A stretch of DNA of 51,276 nucleotides from an uncultured Eubacteriales bacterium (GCA_900316495.1 ONDC01000002.1:1-51276); one strand, 5' to 3'. Counted from the stretch's first letter, positions 34,199 to 42,703 are shown. A program made the numbers and translations. Notes: generated by a model from the letters alone, not told the origin.

Positions 34199-35323
34199 CT
34201 ATGCTTTATTGCCCTTCGCGCCGATTTTTTCCATCAGCGCCTTCTTGTTGTCAGTGGGGGAGACGGTGGGACGCCCCAGATCCTCGCGGGAGCCTTGGTG
34301 CGTGTAGAGTACCAGCGCGCAGAGCTTTTCCTCCGCTAACCGCGTCATGGCGGCGGTAATCTCTTCGGGAGTGGTCGCGGTCATGACGTGCCGGAAGCCC
34401 ACCGCCTTCAGCACCGCGGGAATGTCGATCCGGAAGCCGACAGTCGGCTGTCCCCCCACGGATTCATGCGCGCCGTTGTTGTTGAGAATGTATTTGAAAT
34501 TCGCGCCCGCCTTGTCCGCGTTGATGGCGAACGCGCCCATGTGCATGAGGAAGGAGCCGTCGCCGTCGATGCAGTAGACGTTCCTGTCCGTCCCGAGCGA
34601 CATGCCGAGGGCGATGGATGAGGTGTGTCCCATGCCGCCCACCGTCAGGAAGTCGCCCGCGTGACTCTGTCCGCCGGACTCCCGCAGCTCGAATATCTCG
34701 CGGGAGGTCTTGCCCGTGGTGGAGACGATGAAGTCCTCCTCCGGAATGCAGCGCAGCACGCAGCGCAGCGCCTCCTCGCGGGAGAGGGGATAGTCCGCCT
34801 TTTCGACCGGCGCTTTGTAGGGGCTGAACGTCCCCTTGCGCACGACAAGCGCGTAGGGACGGCTCTTCTCCCTCATGTAGAGGGCGGCGCGTTCAAGCTG
34901 GGGCTTGTAATCGTCCTTTAGGATCTCGTAGGCGATGCCCATCGCGTCCAACAGGGCGAGCGTCACCTTGCCCTGTTTTTTGTGCTGCGGCTCGTCCTTG
35001 GTGCCTGGCTCGCCGCGCCAGCCGATGATGAGCAGGACGGGAATGGCATACACATCCTCGTCGGCGATGGAGAGCAGGGGATTGACCGCGTTGCCCTCGC
35101 CGCTGTTCTGCATATAGACCACGCCGCAGCGTCCGGTGGCAAGGTGGTAGCCGCAGGCGATGCCCACGGCGTTACCCTCGTTGGCGGCAATGATGTTGCG
35201 GTCGTCGGGGGCGTTTTCCTTAATGCAGGCGCAGAGGTTCGCCAGCAGCGAATCCGGCACGCCCGCGAAAAAATCCATCTCTTTTGAAAGCAAAGAATCG
35301 TAAAATTCCCTTGTGTCGATCAT
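34199..35323 (-). CDS. aepY: Phosphonopyruvate decarboxylase
   Basis: A 374-residue thiamine-diphosphate enzyme that decarboxylates phosphonopyruvate, pulling the unfavourable PEP mutase equilibrium toward C-P compounds. The N-terminal half has FFAGVPDSLL and the catalytic-region glutamate in AANEGNAVGIACG; NSGEGNAVNPL and IGWRGEPGTKDEPQH are hallmarks of this family. The TPP/Mg site is CIDGDGSFLMHMGAFA...NNGAHESVGGQPT. The length is normal. GAGG precedes the ATG, 53 bp after aepX. Confidence 0.95.
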   Translation of the reverse strand: MIDTREFYDSLLSKEMDFFAGVPDSLLANLCACIKENAPDDRNIIAANEGNAVGIACGYHLATGRCGVVYMQNSGEGNAVNPLLSIADEDVYAIPVLLIIGWRGEPGTKDEPQHKKQGKVTLALLDAMGIAYEILKDDYKPQLERAALYMREKSRPYALVVRKGTFSPYKAPVEKADYPLSREEALRCVLRCIPEEDFIVSTTGKTSREIFELRESGGQSHAGDFLTVGGMGHTSSIALGMSLGTDRNVYCIDGDGSFLMHMGAFAINADKAGANFKYILNNNGAHESVGGQPTVGFRIDIPAVLKAVGFRHVMTATTPEEITAAMTRLAEEKLCALVLYTHQGSREDLGRPTVSPTDNKKALMEKIGAKGNKA

Positions 35324-35376
35324 AACGTAAACCTCGTTTTTGAAATGTTCATTTCACACGCACGTCAGGGGGCGCG

Positions 35377-36702
35377 TCAGTTTTTGTTGGGGATGAGGGA
35401 GAGTACCTCTTTGATGGAGAGACACACGTCGTCAACCTCCTTGCTGCGGGAGCAAGCAAGGATTCTGCGGGCGGTGTCCGCCATGGCGGGGTAGGCGCTG
35501 CGGAGCAGGTGGTTGGCGTAGATGATGATGTTCGCGCCGGCGGCGTGAAGCTCCTCCTCGGTGAACTGGTTGTAGGAGGTGGGAACCAGAATCACGGGAA
35601 CGTCGGGGGAATAGGCGCGGAACCGCCGCAGGAATTCAAAGATTTCCGAGCCGTCCTTTTCGCGGCTGTGGATCATGATGCCGTCCGCGCCGCCCTCCTC
35701 AAGGTAAATCTTCGCCCGTTCCATCGCGTCGTCGATGCCCATACCGGCGATCAGGCTTTCAAGACGCGCAAAGATCATGAAGTCGCGGGTCTGCTGCGCC
35801 TGTTTGCCGGCGCGGAGCTTCGCGGCGAATTCGTGCGGGTCGTCCAGCACCTGTCTGGCGTCGGTGCCGAAGAGGGAATTCTGCTTCAGTCCGGTCTTGT
35901 CCTCGATGATGATGGCGGACACGCCGAGACGTTCGAGCGTGCGCACGTTGAAGAAGAAATGCTCCGGCTTGCCGCCGGTGTCGCCGTCCAGGATAATGGG
36001 CTTGGTGGTGACCTCCATGATCTCGTTGATGGTATTGATACGGCTGGTGAGATCGACCAGCTCGATGTCCGGCTTGCCCTTGAAGGTGGAATCGCACAGG
36101 CTGCTCACCCACATCGCGTCGTACTCCCTGACGGTGGCGGTCTGGGAATCCTCGATGCGTGTATTTTCCACGATGAGTCCGGAGAGTCCGTTGGAGGCCT
36201 CCATGACGCGCACCCACGGCTTGATCCTGAGCATGCGGCGGAGCTTTGCCCTCCGCACGTCGGGGGTATTGTGGATGGAATTCAGGCTTTGTTCCAACTG
36301 GGCGGTGCTGACGCCCTTGGTGTAGGGAATCTCGACAAGCTGACCGCCGTATTCCTTCAGCAGGTCGATGACCTCGCGCCGGACATTGCTCTGCACGCCG
36401 CTCGCCCAGTCGTCGCCGTGTACCACATAATCGGGTCGGAGGGCGCGGATATTGTCGGCGTAGGAGAGCGTCTCCTGCGGAACCGTGCGGACGACGCCCT
36501 TGATGCTGCCCAGAAGGGAGGCGCGGGTGTCGTAGTCAAGCAGGGGCAGCCGTTTGTAGGTGGCGACAGCCTCATCGGTCAGCACGCCGATGATCACGTC
36601 GCCCAGCTTTGCGCCCTCGCGTATGATGTTGAGGTGTCCGCTGTGAATAATATCGGCGGACATGGCGATGTATACGGTTTTTCTTGTTTCCAAATCATCC
36701 AT
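35377..36702 (-). CDS. aepX: Phosphoenolpyruvate mutase with N-terminal cytidylyltransferase-like domain
   Basis: The committing enzyme of phosphonate synthesis, converting PEP to phosphonopyruvate (C-P bond formation). Residues from about 150 onward are the mutase: LDGDTGG (metal), the diagnostic EDKTGLKQNS loop, ARLES and GADGIMIHS. The first 135 residues are a nucleotidyltransferase fold with HSGH and YTKGVSTAQ (equivalent of RTxGIST). I start it at ATG 36702 because the -10 box (36734-36739) overlaps the more upstream ATG at 36735; GGGAG abuts this ATG, so TTG 36693 is a further candidate. It heads the phosphonate operon. Confidence 0.94.
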   Translation of the reverse strand: MDDLETRKTVYIAMSADIIHSGHLNIIREGAKLGDVIIGVLTDEAVATYKRLPLLDYDTRASLLGSIKGVVRTVPQETLSYADNIRALRPDYVVHGDDWASGVQSNVRREVIDLLKEYGGQLVEIPYTKGVSTAQLEQSLNSIHNTPDVRRAKLRRMLRIKPWVRVMEASNGLSGLIVENTRIEDSQTATVREYDAMWVSSLCDSTFKGKPDIELVDLTSRINTINEIMEVTTKPIILDGDTGGKPEHFFFNVRTLERLGVSAIIIEDKTGLKQNSLFGTDARQVLDDPHEFAAKLRAGKQAQQTRDFMIFARLESLIAGMGIDDAMERAKIYLEEGGADGIMIHSREKDGSEIFEFLRRFRAYSPDVPVILVPTSYNQFTEEELHAAGANIIIYANHLLRSAYPAMADTARRILACSRSKEVDDVCLSIKEVLSLIPNKN

Positions 36703-36733
36703 CTCCCGTGGGATAAAGTGTTGTGATTTAATC

Positions 36734-36742
36734 ATTATATCA
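36734..36742 (-). promoter_or_regulatory. Extended -10 promoter for the phosphonate operon
   Basis: On the minus strand TGATATAAT (TGn plus perfect TATAAT). No good -35 is seen. It overlaps the first in-frame ATG of aepX, which argues that translation starts further in. Confidence 0.6.
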
Positions 36743-36777
36743 CATCTTCACCGAAAAAGCTATACGAACTGTAAAAA

Positions 36778-36832
36778 AACAAAAAAAAACCGCCGCATAC
36801 TCTGAGAAATATACGGCGGCGGTATGATACAA
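36778..36832 (-). terminator. Rho-independent terminator of the 36835-37251 gene
   Basis: An imperfect stem (CGCCGCATA with TATACGGCG plus flanking CCG/CGG) is followed on the minus strand by a run of about nine T (36781-36788). It isolates the phosphonate operon promoter from upstream transcription. Confidence 0.75.
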
Positions 36833-36834
36833 AA

Positions 36835-37251
36835 CTACTGATTGCTCTGGAAGAATTGCTCGGCGGTCTGCTCCATGTGAATAACCTCTACCTTTTTGAT
36901 CTCGACGGTGGTATAGCCCTCGGCGTTGGTTTTCAGACCGGTGCTGGAGGTCATTTTGACCTTGGAGCCGGGCGTGATGTCGAGCGCTGTGATGACGTTG
37001 CCCTCTTCATCGAAGAACTCGGTCGCGTCGGGAAGGAAGGTGATGTACAGCTTATCGGGGTCGCCGGTGTAGGCGCCGTCTCTCTTATCGAAGTTCTCCA
37101 GATGGGCAGCGCCGGAATTGATCCAGGAGACGTCTCCGATAATATACTGATCCGGCTTCCAGCGTCTGAATACAATGACGCCCGCCACAATCAGCACGAC
37201 AATGCCGATGATCCAGAATGCCTGCGTTCTGCCTGCGAGGTGCTTTTTCAA
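36835..37251 (-). CDS. Small single-pass membrane protein of unknown function
   Basis: A 138-residue protein with one N-terminal membrane helix (AFWIIGIVVLIVAGVIVF) and an extracytoplasmic domain of about 105 residues rich in beta-type sequence (GSKVKMTSSTGLKT, YTTVEIKKVEVI), which looks like a small OB- or DUF3221-type barrel. No catalytic motif is visible. The start is TTG 37251 with no good ribosome site; AAAGGAAG lies 8 nt before an in-frame ATT (37263), so the true start is uncertain. It is monocistronic. Confidence 0.7.
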   Translation of the reverse strand: MKKHLAGRTQAFWIIGIVVLIVAGVIVFRRWKPDQYIIGDVSWINSGAAHLENFDKRDGAYTGDPDKLYITFLPDATEFFDEEGNVITALDITPGSKVKMTSSTGLKTNAEGYTTVEIKKVEVIHMEQTAEQFFQSNQ

Positions 37252-37318
37252 ATCGCTAAAAATAACAACCGCTTCCTTTCCGAATAATGTATAATTGGCA
37301 CAACATCTGCTACCATTT

Positions 37319-37346
37319 ATTATACAGTAAATTCTGAAAAAATCAA
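37319..37346 (-). promoter_or_regulatory. Sigma-A-like promoter for the small membrane protein gene
   Basis: On the minus strand TTGATT (37341-37346), a 16-bp spacer and TATAAT (37319-37324). Confidence 0.6.
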
Positions 37347-37397
37347 CACAAAATTTAAATTTTTTAAAAAAATTTAAGTGCTTTGACTGATTTTCCG

Positions 37398-37889
37398 CTA
37401 CAGGTCAAACATCTTCTTGCAGAAGAGCTTGCCGGTTTCGGTAATAAAATATTTTTGGTATGCGGAAGCGATGCTTTCGGGCGAGGCGTTCTCCTCGTAA
37501 AGATTGACCAGCAGATCGGCTTCAAGGAGAATCTGATGATCCCAGCCGTCCACATCCCGGTAGGTGTGATGATGCCCCACCAGCCAGCAGACGCGGACGG
37601 TCACCTTATCGTCGAAGCCAAGCGCGGTCAGCATGTCCCTTGCCAGCTCGGGACCCTCCCGCTCCTGCAGATTGCCGTCCGCCGTCCCGTATTTCAGCTC
37701 GCACATGCGGATGCCGATGTCGTGAACCGCGGCGGCGGCTTCGAGGGTATAGAGCGTGTCCTTGTCAAGCCCCTCCAGCATGCCGATGGTGCGGGCGAGG
37801 TCGTGTACCTTGATGAAGTGGTGGATTCTCTTCGGGTCGCCCCGGTAATAGGTGATCATGGCGCCAAGCAGCTGGGAGATCTCCGGCAT
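37398..37889 (-). CDS. HD-domain metal-dependent phosphohydrolase
   Basis: A 163-residue HD-superfamily protein. Metal ligands are in HHFIKVHDLA, AAVHDIGIR, VGHHHTY and LEADLLVNL. ATG 37889 (AAAGAGGG upstream) gives a normal length; the long upstream frame would cover the spoIIID region. Substrate unknown; small single-domain HD proteins act on nucleotides or phosphate monoesters. It is downstream of spoIIID but separated by 103 bp. Confidence 0.85.
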   Translation of the reverse strand: MPEISQLLGAMITYYRGDPKRIHHFIKVHDLARTIGMLEGLDKDTLYTLEAAAAVHDIGIRMCELKYGTADGNLQEREGPELARDMLTALGFDDKVTVRVCWLVGHHHTYRDVDGWDHQILLEADLLVNLYEENASPESIASAYQKYFITETGKLFCKKMFDL

Positions 37890-37992
37890 TTTTGCAAGTC
37901 CCTCTTTCAGAATAAGCGTGAAGGTCAGTGGTGGATTGAGTAATGTATTATTTATACTAACACAATTCCGGAAAAATACAAGAGATAATTTG

Positions 37993-38286
37993 TTAAGAAT
38001 GTGAAAAATGTGGTTCGTCCCGGGCTTCGGAGAGACGGCGGTATTTTTCGCGGGTGGCGTTGCCGCCCCGGATGTGGCGCTCGGATTTGTTAAGCTCCAG
38101 AATGCCCCTGACCTTTTCATAAAGATCGGGGTCAGTCTCCCTGAGTCGTTCGGTGACCTCCTTGTGAACGGTGGATTTTGAGATGCCTGTCGCCGCCGCC
38201 GTCGCGCGGACGGTCGCCTTGTGGGCGACGATGAATTTCCCGAGGGCTTCCGCCCTCTGCCGGGTGTTGTGAATCATGCCTTTCAT
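37993..38286 (-). CDS. spoIIID: Sporulation transcriptional regulator SpoIIID
   Basis: A 97-residue DNA-binding protein that acts in the mother cell after engulfment, repressing or activating sigma-E genes and promoting sigma-K. The helix-turn-helix ATAAATGISKSTVHKEVTER and the downstream DPDLYEKVRGILELNKSERHIRGG are characteristic. AAAGGAG precedes ATG 38286; further upstream in-frame ATGs exist but lack a ribosome site. It shows that the organism is, or descends recently from, a spore former. Confidence 0.95.
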   Translation of the reverse strand: MKGMIHNTRQRAEALGKFIVAHKATVRATAAATGISKSTVHKEVTERLRETDPDLYEKVRGILELNKSERHIRGGNATREKYRRLSEARDEPHFSHS

Positions 38287-38308
38287 ATTAGCTCGCTCCT
38301 TTTGATAC

Positions 38309-38337
38309 ATTTTATTCATCCAAGCGGGAAAATATGA
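38309..38337 (-). promoter_or_regulatory. Candidate sigma-E promoter for spoIIID
   Basis: On the minus strand TCATATT (38331-38337, full match to KMATATT), exactly 14 bp, then AATAAAAT (38309-38316, 6 of 8 against CATACAHT). In Bacillus spoIIID is sigma-E dependent. The leader would be very short. Confidence 0.45.
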
Positions 38338-38350
38338 TGACGGCATGAGC

Positions 38351-38384
38351 AAAAAAAACGGCTTCGGAATGTACCGGAGCCGTT
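38351..38384 (-). terminator. Rho-independent terminator after the O-antigen-ligase-like gene
   Basis: An 11-bp stem with one mismatch (38357-38367 with 38374-38384) is followed on the minus strand by a run of eight T (38351-38358). Confidence 0.88.
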
Positions 38385-38400
38385 GGGAGAAGCGGATTCT

Positions 38401-39690
38401 TTATTTTTCGTAGATCTCGCAGAAATTGAAGAGCTGTCGGGAGATGCGCTCGTTGCGCTCCACGCTGCAACCGGATACCACAATGATCAGGGCGAGAGCG
38501 GACTGCACGCCAAGAATCGGCACGTCGGTGACGCCGTGGATGAGGGTGGCAAGTCCCGTCAGCATGATCAGGCTGCGTATCTGGCTGTATGCCACGCAGA
38601 ACTGCGGCTTATTGAGCACCTTGATGATCCTGCCGCACATGGCGCTGAAATACGCCAGTCCCACCGCGCCGAAGTCCAGCAGCACGTTGAGGATAATATT
38701 GTGGGAATGCCAGCGCACGCGGGGAGCGCCGGTGCGCAGACAGATTTCGCGGTAGCCGTTCATGCCGTAGCCGTAGACCGGCCGGTGACGGATCCAGTAA
38801 ATCGCGTCGCCCCAGATTTTGGAGCGTTTGTCCACGTCGTAATTGATGATATTGGACGCGAGTCTGCCGGAGAACACCGGCACAAGCAGTATCACGATGA
38901 CCACGACCACTGTAATGAGCATGGTGACGACCACCCATTTGACGTTGTGCTTGTAATGCACCGCGTAATAGAGCAGCGCCGCGCCGAGCGCGACCCATGC
39001 CGTGCGGCAGTCGCAGAGCAGGATGCTGCCCAGATTGGCAAAGAGAATAATGAGGTACCACGGGGAGTGACGTTTCTCAAAGCGGTAGAGCGCGAGAATG
39101 ACAAAAATCTCCAGCATGTATCCGTAGTAGTTGGGATTCCAGAAGACCGAGGCGGTGCGGCAGGGGTCAAACAGGAAGCCGAGAATCGCGTTGCTCCCCT
39201 TATGCGTCGATGGAAGAAGCCCTCCGTGCGCGCCAAAGACGAAATGATAGAGGGAAACGCCGAAATAATTGTAGATAAATTTACTTGCGAGCGCGGTGAG
39301 CATGGAGGTAATGCTGAGTATCAGCATCAGGTCGATGATATTGTTGTAGAAGCGCCTTCGGACGACGGAGAAGAGATAGAGCATAAAGACCAGCATCAGC
39401 CACAGCACAATGCCTCCGAACAGCCCGAACCAGTTGCGGAACGCCAGCGCGGGAAAAACGAAAATCGGCAGGCTGGCGTAGATATAGCCGGAGGAGGATA
39501 CCGACGTCATGCTCCTTCTGACAGAGGGAAGCAGCAGCGCGCGCAGCACGGCAAAGATGCCAGGCACAGCCACAAGATAATACGGCAGGAAAAGGGCAAT
39601 GACGCACACCGTGATGATTTTCTCATCCCGGCTGAACTCCGACCATCGTTGCAAAGCCCTTCCGCCCTTATATTTGATTTTAGCAAACAA
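38401..39690 (-). CDS. O-antigen ligase/polymerase-family membrane protein (Wzy_C)
   Basis: A 429-residue protein with about ten membrane helices and the large extracytoplasmic loop typical of Wzy/WaaL. The loop contains FWNPNYYGYMLE, a DCRTAW helix and YGYGMNGYREICLRTGAPRVRWHSHNIILNVLLDFG, whose H-N-x-x-L pattern is the Wzy_C signature. It joins lipid-linked oligosaccharides into a surface polymer or onto an acceptor. The start is TTG 39690, 11 nt after AAAGGAG. It stands alone, without Wzx or glycosyltransferases beside it, but the window has two GT8 genes elsewhere. Confidence 0.85.
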   Translation of the reverse strand: MFAKIKYKGGRALQRWSEFSRDEKIITVCVIALFLPYYLVAVPGIFAVLRALLLPSVRRSMTSVSSSGYIYASLPIFVFPALAFRNWFGLFGGIVLWLMLVFMLYLFSVVRRRFYNNIIDLMLILSITSMLTALASKFIYNYFGVSLYHFVFGAHGGLLPSTHKGSNAILGFLFDPCRTASVFWNPNYYGYMLEIFVILALYRFEKRHSPWYLIILFANLGSILLCDCRTAWVALGAALLYYAVHYKHNVKWVVVTMLITVVVVIVILLVPVFSGRLASNIINYDVDKRSKIWGDAIYWIRHRPVYGYGMNGYREICLRTGAPRVRWHSHNIILNVLLDFGAVGLAYFSAMCGRIIKVLNKPQFCVAYSQIRSLIMLTGLATLIHGVTDVPILGVQSALALIIVVSGCSVERNERISRQLFNFCEIYEK

Positions 39691-39758
39691 GCCGAGATCG
39701 ACTCCTTTGTATTCATGTATAGAACGGACAAAACAGGATTCTACTTCCGACTGTATTC

Positions 39759-39787
39759 AGTATAGCATAGATTTATCTCGCTATCAA
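39759..39787 (-). promoter_or_regulatory. Sigma-A-like promoter for the O-antigen-ligase-like gene
   Basis: On the minus strand TTGATA (39782-39787), a 17-bp spacer and TATACT (39759-39764). Confidence 0.75.
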
Positions 39788-39872
39788 CCATAAATTGAAA
39801 GAAATATGAAAAAAATCAGAGGTTTTATTCATCCGGTGAACGCCGCCGCGTTCTCTCCAGAACGAGACAGGC

Positions 39873-39917
39873 AAAAAAAAACAGCCGTACAATGCGGGGA
39901 AAGGCATTGTACGGCTG
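39873..39917 (-). terminator. Rho-independent terminator after the penicillin-binding protein gene
   Basis: A perfect 14-bp stem (39882-39895 with 39904-39917) is followed on the minus strand by a run of nine T (39873-39881 region). Confidence 0.92.
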
Positions 39918-39941
39918 ATAAAGCGCTGTTGGGTCAGGGAA

Positions 39942-42401
39942 TTAACCGACAGGCTCCTGTGTGGCGGTGGTCTTTTTTTCGGTCTTCTTTTGCGACGTGG
40001 CTTCTGTCGCCGTGGTAGATTCCGTTTCCGTTGTGGATTCCGTCGTCCTGACGTTAGTGCGGAACGAGCTGGAGTCGGACAGAAGTGCCGTGAAGGACTT
40101 GGTCATCGCCCCGCCGCCGTGTAAGGGACAGATCGGCAGCGACGAATTGCGGGAATAATAGCCGGTGGCGCTGGAGCCGCAGTTGGCGCTGGCAAAGCCG
40201 CCGGAAACCGTGCAGTAGGAGCGCGAGACGACGTTTCTGCTCAGCGAGAAGCGCTTGGCGGGAAGACCCTTGTGTATCGAACGCATGACGTAGGTCCACG
40301 CCTGCATTGCGTAGTTGGCGGTATATTCCAGCCGCTTGTTGTCCGCGTAGCCGAACCAGCACGCGCCGACATAATAGGGAGTGCCGCCGCAGAAGTAACG
40401 GTCCTTGACGTCACTGGTGGTACCGGTCTTGCCGAAGGTGTCAAAGCCGGAGATCTTGGCGGTGCGCGCCGTGCCACTTCCGCCGTTGACGGGTGCGAGC
40501 AGCATGCGGTTCATGACCGACGCGTTGTCCTCATCAAGGACCCTGACGCCGCGCGCGGTGGTGTTTTCCAGCACGGTGTTGCCCTGCTGGTCGGTGACGA
40601 GGGAGTAGGTGGCGGGGGAGTAATAGATGCCTCCGCTGCCGAACATGACGTAGGCGGAAGCCATTTCCAGCACCGTTACACCGTCGGTGAGAGCGCCGAC
40701 CGACATGGGCGCGAGGTTGTTGTCCTTTTCGTTGAGCTTGATGGAGAGCCGCTCGGTGAGGAATTTATAGCTGACCTGCGGCGTGAGATAACGGACGATG
40801 CGTGCCGCGACGCAGTTGGCGGAGATTTCCAGACCCTTGACAACGGGGATGTTGCCCCTGTAATGACGGCTGTCGTTGCGCGGCCACTTGATGGTCTGAC
40901 CGTTGTCCCTGATGGTCATAGGCTCGTCGGTGACAGGCGTGGAGAATTCGATGACGCCTAACTCTACCGCGAGACCGTAGGCGCTCAGCGGCTTGATGGC
41001 GGAACCGGGCTGTCTGCGGGACTGCGAGGCGTGGTTCTGGATGCGGTTGGCGTTCTTTTCGCCGCGCGCGCCGACAATCGCCTTGACCTCGCCGTTGTAG
41101 TTGAGAATGGCGATGGCGCACTGAGGCTGCACCGAGCGGGGGAATTTGCGCCAGTAATTCGTATTGTTGCCCGTCTTGTTCTTAAAGATAGCCTCCGCCT
41201 TGCTCTGCATATCCATATCGATATTGGCGTAGATATTGAAGCCGCCGTTGTACATTTGGAAGCGGGCTTCGCTCTCGGTCAGGCCGTTGCGCTTCTGCAG
41301 ATCCTTGACCACGTCGGTGAAGATCTGCTCGGTGTACCAGCTCCAGTACCTGGTGACGGAATTCTGGTTCTTGGCGGCGACGTTGAGCCGGGAGAGATAA
41401 TCGTCCTCCCTCGCTTCCTCATATTGCTCCTTGGTGATGAACCCGTTTTCATACATCTTCTTGAGAACGTAGCGCTGGCGCTTCTGATTCTCGTCGGGGT
41501 GGTAGAAGGGGTTGTATTTGGAGGGGTACTTCGTAATGCCGACGATGGCGGCGGATTCCGCGAGGTTGAGCTCCTTGGCGTTCTTGCCGAAGTAGGTCTG
41601 GGCGGCTGTCTGAAGTCCGTTGCAGCCGCTGCCGAGCGCGATGACGTTGAGATACGCCTCCAACACCTGCGGCTTGGTGTATTTCTTTTCCAGCTCGAGC
41701 GCCTTGAAGATTTCCTTGAGTTTACGGTTGACGCTGTGGGCGTCCTCCTTAGTGACGTTCTTGATGAGCTGCTGCGTGATGGTGGAGCCGCCGCGGTCGT
41801 TCTTCGAGAGACCGAGGAACATATTGGCAAAGGCGAAGGTAGTGCTCTTCCAGTCGACGCCGTGATGGCTCCAGAAGCGCTCGTCCTCCACGGCGACCGC
41901 CGCGTCCTTGGCGTACTGGGGCATCTCGTCGTAATCCACCCATTCGCGGTTTTCGGTGCCGTGCATGGTTTCGTACTTGATCATATTCTGATCGCTGTCA
42001 TACGCGAAGATGGTGGTGGTATAGTTGAGCTTGAGCTGGGTCAGGTCGATGTCGCTGACGCTCTTGTCCAGAAAAGCCAGCACATAGATCATCGCCGTCG
42101 CGCCGACAATGCAGGTGGTGATCACCATGATGAGAAGAATGGTGGCAAAGGTCTTGGCGAGATAGTTGCCGGCGCGCAGAAGCACCTCGAGCCACGTCGG
42201 TCTGTCGGAGACATCGCTGCCCTTCTCGCGCCCGGACGCAGCCCTGCTTCCGGTGCGCGGTCTGACGTCGTCCCTGCCGGCGTTTGCGCTGCGCCGGACG
42301 CCGGAGCCGCGGGACGATCCGCCGCCCGACTTTCCGGGACTTTTGCTCAGTCCGTTTTTAATTTTGCTGGTAATTCCTTCCAGCGAATCCTGAAATCCCA
42401 T
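39942..42401 (-). CDS. Class A penicillin-binding protein (PBP1a-type)
   Basis: An 819-residue bifunctional peptidoglycan synthase. A basic, serine/glycine-rich cytoplasmic tail of about 75 residues precedes one membrane helix (TFATILLIMVITTCIVG). The GT51 domain shows VEDERFWSHHGVDWKS and GGSTITQQLIKN; the transpeptidase shows the active-site serine in PGSAIKPLSAYG, SANCV (SxN) and FGKTGTTSD (KTG). The last 45 residues are Ser/Thr-rich (TTESTTETEST). GGGAGG precedes the ATG. It makes and crosslinks glycan strands at the outer membrane face. Confidence 0.96.
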   Translation of the reverse strand: MGFQDSLEGITSKIKNGLSKSPGKSGGGSSRGSGVRRSANAGRDDVRPRTGSRAASGREKGSDVSDRPTWLEVLLRAGNYLAKTFATILLIMVITTCIVGATAMIYVLAFLDKSVSDIDLTQLKLNYTTTIFAYDSDQNMIKYETMHGTENREWVDYDEMPQYAKDAAVAVEDERFWSHHGVDWKSTTFAFANMFLGLSKNDRGGSTITQQLIKNVTKEDAHSVNRKLKEIFKALELEKKYTKPQVLEAYLNVIALGSGCNGLQTAAQTYFGKNAKELNLAESAAIVGITKYPSKYNPFYHPDENQKRQRYVLKKMYENGFITKEQYEEAREDDYLSRLNVAAKNQNSVTRYWSWYTEQIFTDVVKDLQKRNGLTESEARFQMYNGGFNIYANIDMDMQSKAEAIFKNKTGNNTNYWRKFPRSVQPQCAIAILNYNGEVKAIVGARGEKNANRIQNHASQSRRQPGSAIKPLSAYGLAVELGVIEFSTPVTDEPMTIRDNGQTIKWPRNDSRHYRGNIPVVKGLEISANCVAARIVRYLTPQVSYKFLTERLSIKLNEKDNNLAPMSVGALTDGVTVLEMASAYVMFGSGGIYYSPATYSLVTDQQGNTVLENTTARGVRVLDEDNASVMNRMLLAPVNGGSGTARTAKISGFDTFGKTGTTSDVKDRYFCGGTPYYVGACWFGYADNKRLEYTANYAMQAWTYVMRSIHKGLPAKRFSLSRNVVSRSYCTVSGGFASANCGSSATGYYSRNSSLPICPLHGGGAMTKSFTALLSDSSSFRTNVRTTESTTETESTTATEATSQKKTEKKTTATQEPVG

Positions 42402-42455
42402 TTAAAAAAATCGCCTCCCGATATTCTCCGGAACCGGAATCCTTTTATCCCGAAC

Positions 42456-42464
42456 ATTATACCA
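42456..42464 (-). promoter_or_regulatory. Extended -10 element for the penicillin-binding protein gene
   Basis: On the minus strand TGGTATAAT (TGn plus perfect TATAAT) without a good -35. The rest of the 42402-42703 gap is AT-rich leader plus the terminator at 42622-42664. Confidence 0.5.
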
Positions 42465-42621
42465 TAAAAATCCGACAGTTGCACAGATTTATCGAATTTT
42501 TAATAAATTTGTTACCATTGATGAATTAAAATCATTATACATCATTGTTTTTGTTTATTCAATCGGTTTAATTGTAAAATTATTACTAAATCGACGGATT
42601 TATAAAAACAAAAAAGCGCAA

Positions 42622-42664
42622 AAAAACGGCGGAGAGCAGGTCGATTCTCAACTCACTCTCCGCC
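42622..42664 (-). terminator. Rho-independent terminator after the spore protein gene
   Basis: A perfect 9-bp stem (42628-42636 with 42656-42664) is followed on the minus strand by GTTTTTTT (about 42620-42627). Confidence 0.8.
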
Positions 42665-42703
42665 TTATGCTGAACCTGTATGATTACGCGACAGCGAGCG
42701 CTT

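Noticed and set aside
35377-36735. Upstream ATG at 36735 as the aepX start
   Set aside because: It overlaps the TGATATAAT promoter element, so it would lie before the transcription start; 36702 or TTG 36693 is more consistent. Not fully excluded.
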